64,000 nt of DNA, taken from JBAIYU01 sp036763085. Its GTDB lineage: Bacteria > Bacillota > Negativicutes > DSM-1736 > Dendrosporobacteraceae. Position 1 is the first letter of the stretch. The number at the start of each line of letters is the position of its first letter. Positions 42,390 to 49,866 of this stretch are shown here, in pieces. Location: assembly GCF_036763085.1 (NCBI RefSeq), contig NZ_JBAIYU010000010.1, positions 806,001-870,000 of the forward strand. The letters run 5' to 3'. The position numbers and the translations under genes were made by a program. A model generated the notes under the pieces. It did not search any database. It saw only the letters and a list, made by a program, of their open reading frames with translations, and was not told the DNA's origin.

Positions 42390-45278
42390 TTATATACTTC
42401 CCATTATTTCAAGGGACTTCGTTTTACCGGAATTACTAATATAGTATTTAGTTGCTGCCAAAACTTCCTGTAATTTTTCAGGTATTGGTATACTTTTGCT
42501 AATTGATGGCTGTACAATCACAATTTTACCAGTAAGTTGTTTGTTTTGTTTTAATGTATTTCTAAAATCTTCGAATTCTCCTCTAATAAATTTACAGTAG
42601 CCTGCTCTTCTACGGCTAGTTACTTTATTTATAAATCCTGGTTTTGTTTTGAGCCAAATAGTTGATTTTACTGCTTGTCCTGATACCTCATATACATCAT
42701 TCACGCTACTATTGAATAAAGCAGACGACATTCCCTTTACATGATATAAAGTCACTTCAAAATAATGGTCTTTTTCTAGGATTGATATAAAATCAGCAAT
42801 CTCACCATTCCCATGATCGTAAATTAGATATTTATAGTCATTATTAGCTTCTAAAATTTCCTTTAATGTAGACTGAATAGATTTTTCAGTGGGATGATAT
42901 CTATTATCATTTACTTCAACTTTTATATCTGTACCATATTGATTCCAATCTATAGCTATAATATTATCTGAACTAAAAATAATTGCCTTTGGATTCCCCT
43001 CACAATATTCAATATCTTGAATTGTCACATCATCTGTAGTTCTAAATATTAAAGGATACTCATTTAAATAATCTACTAATGATATTTTTCCCCTACCATC
43101 TAATAGCATAATAGCGGAGGACAGAGAAGTGTATTTTGCATTAATATCACAAGTAATTTCTTCTAATAAATTTTGAAAACTAAAAAGCAATTTAATTTTG
43201 TCTTTTTTTACCTCTATAATGTTCGGAACAATTTCAGTTAGTATGTTTCTATCAATTTGATTATCTAAATGATATAAGATTGGTGGCGAAGAATAGGTGT
43301 TTGCCGAATAATCACACATAAAAATATTATCGGGATATGCCTGCAAGCGCTTTGGCATGGGTAGATAATCATAATTTGTATTAGTTTTAACTTTTATATT
43401 TGAGTTCGCAATCTTTCTACCATTATAATCACACCATTTTATATATTCTTGTATAGAGAAGTAGGTACTACTCCAAATCTTCGCACCACTGCTAAAACCA
43501 ATTGTAATTTGATTATCTTCTGTTTGCGCTTTGCAAAAAACATGCCCTGGTGAATATAACTTTCCTGTTATAGGATCAATTGCAGAACTCACATCCGCTC
43601 CAGCAGAGATTCTATAAGATTCACCCGATTCACTAAATCTATTTTGCATACCTGAGTTGAAAATTTCAAACTCAGATAACTCGCCAAGAACACGGTTCAT
43701 TTGATATTTTGGTATTTTTTCGTATGAATCAGAAAAAGCATCCGCAATTTTTTCATATATAATTTCAGTTTTAGTCTGAGAGTATATAAATAAAAGATTA
43801 CATTCTTTTTGAAAATGCACTACGTGAAGTATATTTTGAATATCTAAAATGTTATTATTAGTCCCCCATCTAGGGGGACTATAATTTTTTCCAATTCCAA
43901 TTACAGTATTATCATTTTCATTAATGAAGATTAAATCTGAGACATTACATTCCTCCGGAAATTCAGCTGTTAAATTAATCCCATTTACTTTATACACTTT
44001 AGCATGACAATTAGGTCTAATGCTATGTAACGATATTTCTTCATCAATAGTTTCTGTTTGTTGATTACCTTTTCTGAAGTCCCTAAAATATTGTTTTGTA
44101 GCTTCTTCTTTTCTTGTTTTACCTTCACTTAAATCGATAATAATATCTTGCCAAATAGCATCGTTAGAGTACATATTAGTGTTTTCGATCAACAACTCGT
44201 TATCGTTCATTGCAATAAATTTAGCTGTTCCAATATTCTCCGCATTTGTTCTAGCAAATCTTCCTATAAACTGTAAGGTATTAGCTAATGATTTATGCGG
44301 AGAATGAATAGCTGCAATCTTTAAATTAGGGAAATCAAAACCTTCTCCTAACATATCTACGCATATGATGCCATCAAGCTTCTTATCTTTCAATTCTTTA
44401 ATACATAAATCAACCACCTTGTTTGTCATAGAGCTATCAATTCGTTTTAATAGTAGCTTTGTTTCCGTTTGATATAGTTTCTCTAGCTCTTTAGCCTTTT
44501 CTTTGGAATTAGCTCTAACCATTAAATAATGTTCATAGCCTAATTCTCGGTCTGCTATTAGCACTCTTTCTGCCTGTTTAGCAATTAGAAAATCTTTATT
44601 GGGCGCTTCATCAATAGGAATATATTCAATTTCTCCAAAGATTCCGTCAGCATATGCCATAGATAATGGATAGGAGAATATAATTTCCCCTTTAATTTCT
44701 TTTCTGTCTAATCTATACGGAGTAGCTGTAACCAAAATGTGTTTCGAATTATTCATATTTATTAAAATTTGCTGCCAGGTTTTCGCTGGAGAATGATGAG
44801 CTTCATCAATCAATACTAGATCAAATTTATTAAGCATATCTTCAGATTCCGAAAGAGTCAATGCACACTGAGGAGTAGCAATAACAACATCTGATCTGTC
44901 AATTTTTTCATGAATTTCACTATTATATGTATGCTTCAACTCATATACTTTTGGCTTTTCAACTTGATCATTGAAAACAGTTGCCTTTCTCAAGGTTTTT
45001 AGTTCTTCAAAATCCTCTTTTATTTGTCCGCGAACCATAACGCTGGGAGTAACAATCAGAATTTTCTTACTTTGTAATATATAAGGAGCCATCATTAAAA
45101 CTGAAGTTTTTCCTGACCCTGTAGGCATAACAATAATTGCAGCTTTATTTTTATGGATTGTAAAAAAAGACGCTATAGCATGTATGGCGCCGATCTGTGC
45201 ATTTCTTAGTCCCATAGTCCGGTCTGAGCCTTTAGGGTATCTTAGTTTATTATAATTTTTTATAAAATAATTCCCCAT
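42390..45278 (-). CDS. SF2 DEAD/DEAH-type helicase with long unknown C-terminus
   Basis: The N-terminal 400 residues are a two-lobed SF2 helicase: Walker A MPTGSGKTS, motif II LIDEAHHS, motif III VTATPYR, lobe 2 LGEGFDFPNL and motif VI QFIGRFART. The remaining 550 residues (from about QTETIDEEISLHSIRP) are unrecognised, with many beta segments and no nuclease motif I can see. It differs from type I/III HsdR in lacking a visible PD-(D/E)XK. ATG 45278 follows GGAGGGG. It appears to be co-transcribed with the extended dGTPase-like gene, forming a candidate two-gene system. Confidence 0.85.
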   Translation of the reverse strand: MGNYFIKNYNKLRYPKGSDRTMGLRNAQIGAIHAIASFFTIHKNKAAIIVMPTGSGKTSVLMMAPYILQSKKILIVTPSVMVRGQIKEDFEELKTLRKATVFNDQVEKPKVYELKHTYNSEIHEKIDRSDVVIATPQCALTLSESEDMLNKFDLVLIDEAHHSPAKTWQQILINMNNSKHILVTATPYRLDRKEIKGEIIFSYPLSMAYADGIFGEIEYIPIDEAPNKDFLIAKQAERVLIADRELGYEHYLMVRANSKEKAKELEKLYQTETKLLLKRIDSSMTNKVVDLCIKELKDKKLDGIICVDMLGEGFDFPNLKIAAIHSPHKSLANTLQFIGRFARTNAENIGTAKFIAMNDNELLIENTNMYSNDAIWQDIIIDLSEGKTRKEEATKQYFRDFRKGNQQTETIDEEISLHSIRPNCHAKVYKVNGINLTAEFPEECNVSDLIFINENDNTVIGIGKNYSPPRWGTNNNILDIQNILHVVHFQKECNLLFIYSQTKTEIIYEKIADAFSDSYEKIPKYQMNRVLGELSEFEIFNSGMQNRFSESGESYRISAGADVSSAIDPITGKLYSPGHVFCKAQTEDNQITIGFSSGAKIWSSTYFSIQEYIKWCDYNGRKIANSNIKVKTNTNYDYLPMPKRLQAYPDNIFMCDYSANTYSSPPILYHLDNQIDRNILTEIVPNIIEVKKDKIKLLFSFQNLLEEITCDINAKYTSLSSAIMLLDGRGKISLVDYLNEYPLIFRTTDDVTIQDIEYCEGNPKAIIFSSDNIIAIDWNQYGTDIKVEVNDNRYHPTEKSIQSTLKEILEANNDYKYLIYDHGNGEIADFISILEKDHYFEVTLYHVKGMSSALFNSSVNDVYEVSGQAVKSTIWLKTKPGFINKVTSRRRAGYCKFIRGEFEDFRNTLKQNKQLTGKIVIVQPSISKSIPIPEKLQEVLAATKYYISNSGKTKSLEIMGSI

Positions 45279-45552
45279 AAATTGCCCCTCCATTATATAT
45301 CAACTGATTTGGTCTTAAAAAACAAAATAATCCATTATCTACATATTTTTTCTTACTTAGTAATATTTGCCAATAAATCAAGATACCCTGCCTACTTTAC
45401 ACATATTCAGCAATTCTTTCAGTAATTTTCGACACTATTCCCTATCCTTAATTTATTTAACTGAAATAAAAAAAGACCCGTTAAAAAAACGAATCTTCTT
45501 ATGGACTGTAGCCAAACCTTTATTGCTAACTTATTAATCTATATCATGAAAT

Positions 45553-45657
45553 TCAATTATATTGTATCCCTAAATACACATTATTGGCTTCCCGGTGATA
45601 CGTAATCCTACCTACAATCCTCTTCAACAGCCTATTCCGTTCCTGCACGCTCTCCGA
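45553..45657 (-). pseudogene. C-terminal ghost of a second serine recombinase
   Basis: The frame reads VQERNRLLKRIVGRITYHRE to a final GIQYN and TGA stop. It matches the last 35 residues of the serine recombinase at 23952-25451 (about 82% DNA identity). It is cut off at 45657 by the end of a RAYT-type element. Confidence 0.8.
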
Positions 45658-45660
45658 ATG

Positions 45661-46044
45661 AGACAGCGGGGACGTTCCTTTTTTGTCAACTTTTTGCTAC
45701 AACTCCTCGCGAAATGCCAGTCACTCTTTCAATCTGTCGAATTGATAAGCCTATTCCCTTTAGTTTTCTCAGCATGGAATCACGATCAACTTTTGTCCAA
45801 GAACCAATCTCGTGCGGTTCGCGTCCATTTGTATATTGCATAATCCTGCGACGTATTTCCCCATTATTCATGCTGAGCTTCCCTGAAATCTCAAAAATGG
45901 CGTCTGTTTCTACCGTTAAATAAGCCGTAATTTCATTGCAGTATATCTTGAAGATTGAGTAAAGCCTAGCTTTTCATACAAGGGTTTTCCATCCTCGGTA
46001 GCTGAAAGGTCAAGGGAGCACACTCCTAATTGTTTTGCTTCATC
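45661..46044. repeat. 384-bp direct duplication, copy 1
   Basis: This is co-linear and almost identical to 47337-47720 (offset 1676, no indels; one mismatch noticed). It includes a RAYT fragment plus the 3' 130 bases of the GNAT gene. Confidence 0.85.
45668..45919 (-). mobile_element. RAYT element fragment A (C-terminal end)
   Basis: This begins with the 21-bp terminal sequence (45668-45688) and continues through the last part of the transposase frame (MNNGEIRRRIMQYTNGREPH onward). It is 5'-truncated at about 45919 and fused to a piece of a GNAT gene. Confidence 0.8.
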
Positions 46045-46054
46045 GGCAGACAGC

Positions 46055-46229
46055 GGGGACGTTCCTTTTTTGTCAACTTTTTTTACAAAGCCTGCGAAAT
46101 GCCAGTCACTCTTTCAATCTTTCAAATTGATAAGCCTATCCCTTTAGTTTTCTTAGCATGGAATCATGCTCAACTTTTGTCCAGAACCAATCTCGTGCGG
46201 CTCGCGCCCATTCGTATAATGCATCGTCA
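46055..46229 (-). mobile_element. RAYT element fragment B (degenerate)
   Basis: The 21-bp terminal sequence at 46055-46075 is followed by a mutated copy of the same transposase C-terminus with several indels. The fragment ends near 46229 and is followed by a variant of the terminal motif, GGGGGACGTCAGAGACGTTC. Confidence 0.75.
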
Positions 46230-46347
46230 GGGGGACGTCAGAGACGTTCCTTTTTTAGAACCTATTTAGCGATTTGAATTTTTCTCCATGAGTCTATCTT
46301 CGCAAAATTTTATTTCTATAATAGGATTTATGGCTATTATAAACAAA

Positions 46348-46374
46348 AAAGTACCAGCTCGACGCTGATACTTT
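46348..46374 (-). terminator. terminator of the CPBP-like gene
   Basis: AAAGTACCAGC pairs with GCTGATACTTT (one mismatch) around a 5-base loop, just beyond the stop at 46390. Confidence 0.65.
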
Positions 46375-46389
46375 AAGTCCCTAGAGTTA

Positions 46390-47223
46390 TTAAACACTCT
46401 GATTAATTTCCTTTTGGCTTAGTTCAAGATTTTCACGCGGCCAATTCCTGTAAATGTAATAAAGTAATATTAACGCAGTCAAAACCACGACAGATATGTC
46501 TATCCAAATTCCATTAGTTATTGAAGATAAGTTAAGGATAAATCCATCCTTGTTGACAAGTGCGAGCACTGGAACAACGTTCAATGTTGATTTGATTATA
46601 TTAAACATTATAGGCACTAACACAGTCCGGGTTTTCAAATATAAAATAGCCATGATAATTCCAAAAACGTACTCAGATGGAAACTCGAAAAAAAACAAGC
46701 TTATTACAATTGAGGATAAAATTATTGCTTTGCTTGTTCCCTTTTCTTCTGTAAATTTTCTAATTAATAGACATCTGAATATCTCTTGGATTATCGGGAT
46801 AATAATCACGATGCGAAAACTATCTAATATCTTTTCAGTTACCCAATTTGCTTCTTTATTATTAAATTTTAACAGTATATTATTTGTCGTTTCGGTTGCC
46901 CCTATTGATAAGATATACAATACGAATTTATCTAAGCAGAATTGAAAAGCATATAAGACGATAAAAATAAGTAGAGCTTGCCTTATCCATCCCATATCTT
47001 TCGGGAAGTCACCTATGAATGCTTTCCACTCAATGCCAATTTCGCTGATTTTCCTCACAAGTAAAAAGAGAATGAAACCACTAAATAGATACGAAGACAG
47101 CACTTTCCCCAGAGTATTATTTTCGACTATAAAACCACCTATAAGAACTTCAAAAACTAACCACAAAAAAACACTCCAGCTCACAAACCCTTTTAGACTA
47201 AACTTTTGAAATCGATTTTCCAT
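46390..47223 (-). CDS. CPBP-like intramembrane protein, probably catalytically degenerate
   Basis: This 277-residue protein has about eight hydrophobic helices and the layout of CPBP/Abi (CaaX-like) intramembrane metalloproteases. The usual EExxxR motif appears as QEIFR (IIPIIQEIFRCLLIRKF). The FxxxH position reads FFFEFP without histidine, and the third motif is MFNIIKS without the leading His. The metal site therefore looks lost, suggesting a non-proteolytic role or decay. ATG 47223 has GAGGTG six bases upstream. It lies between the two 384-bp repeats. Confidence 0.7.
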   Translation of the reverse strand: MENRFQKFSLKGFVSWSVFLWLVFEVLIGGFIVENNTLGKVLSSYLFSGFILFLLVRKISEIGIEWKAFIGDFPKDMGWIRQALLIFIVLYAFQFCLDKFVLYILSIGATETTNNILLKFNNKEANWVTEKILDSFRIVIIIPIIQEIFRCLLIRKFTEEKGTSKAIILSSIVISLFFFEFPSEYVFGIIMAILYLKTRTVLVPIMFNIIKSTLNVVPVLALVNKDGFILNLSSITNGIWIDISVVVLTALILLYYIYRNWPRENLELSQKEINQSV

Positions 47224-47336
47224 ACTACACACCTCAAATCCATTACCATATTATTACAATGCAACTTTCAACATGCTAATATGGAATCCCTTCTACGACT
47301 GTGAAATGAGTAGTTTAACGAGACGACATATCATAG

Positions 47337-47720
47337 AGACAGCGGGGACGTTCCTTTTTTGTCAACTCTTTGCTACAACTCCTCGCGAAATGCCAGTCAC
47401 TCTTTCAATCTGTCGAATTGATAAGCCTATTCCCTTTAGTTTTCTCAGCATGGAATCACGATCAACTTTTGTCCAAGAACCAATCTCGTGCGGTTCGCGT
47501 CCATTTGTATATTGCATAATCCTGCGACGTATTTCCCCATTATTCATGCTGAGCTTCCCTGAAATCTCAAAAATGGCGTCTGTTTCTACCGTTAAATAAG
47601 CCGTAATTTCATTGCAGTATATCTTGAAGATTGAGTAAAGCCTAGCTTTTCATACAAGGGTTTTCCATCCTCGGTAGCTGAAAGGTCAAGGGAGCACACT
47701 CCTAATTGTTTTGCTTCATC
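47337..47720. repeat. 384-bp direct duplication, copy 2
   Basis: Partner of 45661-46044. In this copy the GNAT portion continues into a full gene, so this is probably the donor copy. Confidence 0.85.
47344..47594 (-). mobile_element. RAYT element fragment C (C-terminal end)
   Basis: The 21-bp terminal sequence at 47344-47364 plus the transposase C-terminal frame are truncated at about 47594, where they meet the stop region of the GNAT gene. Confidence 0.8.
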
Positions 47721-48056
47721 AATTATTTTAGACATTACCTTACTGGCAATCCCCATTCTGCGATACTCAGGATATGTTAGCACATTTAGTAAAGTCCCTG
47801 TCTTACCTGTAATAGATGTTAAATTCGCCGGCTTTTCCGCTATAGCTAGAAATGCTGTTGCCAATACATTGTTATCTACTTCAGCCACTATAGCTATGAA
47901 ATCATGATTTATATGTTTGGTAAAATATGATGTCAACTGTGAACGAATTGCGTGTTCTTCCGCTGCTGATAAATTACCGCTATCAGCTATCAGATAATCA
48001 AGCCGAAGTTTAATAAGAATATCGATATCCGCAATAGTTGCCTTACGAATATTCAT
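47592..48056 (-). CDS. GNAT family N-acetyltransferase
   Basis: This 154-residue GNAT protein begins MNIRKATIADIDILIKLRLDY. The acetyl-CoA loop is LLNVLTYPEYRRMGIASKVM and a C-terminal strand is LDLSATEDGKPLYEKLGF. GGAG lies 5 bases before ATG. Its 3' end abuts a RAYT fragment, and its last 130 bases are duplicated 1.7 kb away. The substrate is unknown. Confidence 0.88.
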   Translation of the reverse strand: MNIRKATIADIDILIKLRLDYLIADSGNLSAAEEHAIRSQLTSYFTKHINHDFIAIVAEVDNNVLATAFLAIAEKPANLTSITGKTGTLLNVLTYPEYRRMGIASKVMSKIIDEAKQLGVCSLDLSATEDGKPLYEKLGFTQSSRYTAMKLRLI

Positions 48057-48199
48057 TTTTCTCCATCTCCCTCATTAAGCTAAAATAAATCATTATCGAA
48101 ATAATTGTTCTTAGAATTAAACACGTAAAACACGGGGACAGGTGTACCATTTTATGCTTTCCAGACTCTCGTTTTAGATACCCCTGTTTAAGGGATAGC

Positions 48200-49015
48200 G
48201 GGGACGTTCCTTTTTTGTCAACTCTTTGCTACAACTCCTCGCGAAATGCCGGTCACTCTTTCAATCTGTCGAATTGATAAGCCTATTCCCTTTAGTTTTC
48301 TCAGCATGGAGTCACGATCAACTTTCGTCCAAGAACCAATCTCGTGCGGTTCGCGCCCATTCGTATATTGCATGATCCTGCGACGTATTTCCCCATCATT
48401 CATGCTGAGCTTCCCTGAAATCTCAAAAATTGCGTCTGTTTCTATCTGTTGCAAACGTATCCATTCATTACGTCCGATCAGTTCTAAAGCAAACTCAGTA
48501 TCAGCTAATTTTCCACCAATTAGATATTCTTTATAACTACTATACGGATACTCTTCCAGTTTATTCACTAGCCCCGCTTTCAGCGGATTCTGGTGAATAT
48601 AGCGTTGCAATGGAATAAAGTATTCGTCTACTTCGACTGGCACACTCTTATATCTACTCGCTATCAATGCTCCGCTTCTCTGATATTTGCGGTTAAAGTA
48701 CATAGCGTATTTAGTCAGTAATCGCTTCATAATCAGAGATATTTCTCCTAATTGTTTTTCCCGAAGTAAAAGATGAACATGATTACTCATTAAGCAGTAG
48801 GTATGCACCTCAAAAGCAAGGTCAACTTTTAGATCATATACGACCTTCAGAAAATAGTTATAATCACTTTCATCTTCAAAAATGTGTTGATGATTAATAC
48901 CTCGAAGCACTATATGATAAAAACCGCTGCTGCTTAATTGTCGCGCTTGCCTTCCCATTCATTTATCACCTCTGAGAATAACATATCAAAACAGTGACAA
49001 AAAAGGAACGTCCCC
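48200..49015 (-). mobile_element. intact RAYT/IS200-like element with perfect terminal inverted repeats
   Basis: The 816-bp element is bounded by a perfect 21-bp inverted repeat (48200-48220 and 48995-49015; GGGGACGTTCCTTTTTTGTC plus A). It contains one intact Y1 transposase gene. The same end sequence occurs at 45668, 46055 and 47344. Confidence 0.85.
48218..48958 (-). CDS. REP-associated tyrosine transposase (Y1 family)
   Basis: This 246-residue Y1_Tnp/RAYT protein has the HUH nuclease motif in LMSNHVHLLLRE (His60, His62) and a tyrosine-bearing helix SRYKSVPVEVDEYF/RYIHQNPLKAGLV. A C-terminal helix-turn-helix (SIRQIERVTGISRGVV) follows. It cleaves and joins single-stranded DNA at hairpin-containing ends. 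GAGGTG lies 5 bases before ATG. It is the only intact copy in the window; its 3' end is repeated three more times nearby. Confidence 0.92.
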   Translation of the reverse strand: MGRQARQLSSSGFYHIVLRGINHQHIFEDESDYNYFLKVVYDLKVDLAFEVHTYCLMSNHVHLLLREKQLGEISLIMKRLLTKYAMYFNRKYQRSGALIASRYKSVPVEVDEYFIPLQRYIHQNPLKAGLVNKLEEYPYSSYKEYLIGGKLADTEFALELIGRNEWIRLQQIETDAIFEISGKLSMNDGEIRRRIMQYTNGREPHEIGSWTKVDRDSMLRKLKGIGLSIRQIERVTGISRGVVAKS

Positions 49016-49151
49016 AATCGTCCCGCCAAAAACGCCCGCATAAACGGACGCTTCAGAATTTCAGTATTAATTTAGATCAACCATTAATACTCTTTGCGGC
49101 AATCTATCACATAAAACCAGATTAGAGAGGGACGGGCATAACTGTCCCTCT

Positions 49152-49606
49152 GTCCCCGTTAAACATCCGCATCTTTTGCAAAGGCCTCCGAGCCCATTGG
49201 TGAAATCGTGACAAAAAGGCGCAAGACATCTTCGCCGATATTTATAACCTGCATGCTTTCCTGCCCATCAACCTGCATTAACTCGCCCACCTGCAACGAG
49301 GTTTCATTGCCATCTGTGACAACCTTGGCATTACCCTCTAGGACCTGCAGGAGAAGGGTTGATTCTAGGTGTGTATGTCCTGGCAGTGTTGCCCCTTTTG
49401 CAATGTTCAGAATAAAGGCAATTACATTATCGCTTTTGAAAAGCATCCGCTTGGCGATTTTTTTCTGAGGCTCGTGGAAATAATCATTGAAAATGAACTT
49501 GTTCATAGATAAATCCTCCATTAATTTAACTTTAGATTTTAATATACCCTAATTGGGGCATATATAACTAATCTCTTTTCTGCAAAATGTTCGAATATCT
49601 TATAAG
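49152..49606. repeat. 455-bp cupin duplication, copy 2
   Basis: Near-identical to about 39375-39830, covering the cupin gene and about 100 bases of upstream DNA. Both are in the same orientation, 9.78 kb apart. Confidence 0.8.
49159..49506 (-). CDS. cupin domain protein, copy 2
   Basis: This is the second copy of the 115-residue cupin, differing from copy 1 at 6 positions (for example Thr for Ile in AKGATLPGHTHLE). The metal-binding GHTH is retained. GGAGG lies 7 bases before ATG. Upstream both copies share CCCTAATTGGGG, a small inverted repeat that could be an operator. This copy borders the core histidine kinase region and may be the ancestral one. Confidence 0.85.
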   Translation of the reverse strand: MNKFIFNDYFHEPQKKIAKRMLFKSDNVIAFILNIAKGATLPGHTHLESTLLLQVLEGNAKVVTDGNETSLQVGELMQVDGQESMQVINIGEDVLRLFVTISPMGSEAFAKDADV

Positions 49607-49866
49607 AAAGCATCCAGCAGGCTGCAATGCACGCGCTCCTTACGACGTGTGCCAATCTATGAAACGGCTTTCCCTATTAGTGTGACTAATACCATCTATT
49701 TAAACGCAAGTGCCAATCTTTAATCTAAATGTATTTTATTTTTCCATTACGCATTTTTTCAATTTTTAAAATATAAAACACTCATGTATCTAAATATCAA
49801 AAAAACAAAATCCCATGTAGTTCATTCTACACAGGACATATAAGTCCGTCTAGTAATTTACTTTTC

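Noticed and set aside
42390..45278. Type I or III restriction subunit (HsdR/Res)
   Set aside because: The SF2 core is present but no PD-(D/E)XK nuclease motif or accompanying HsdM/Mod and HsdS genes are seen next to it; the type IIG gene nearby is self-contained.
45668..48220. CRISPR-like repeats from the recurring 21-bp sequence
   Set aside because: The copies are hundreds of bases apart, are transposon ends followed by transposase coding sequence, and have no spacer structure or cas genes.
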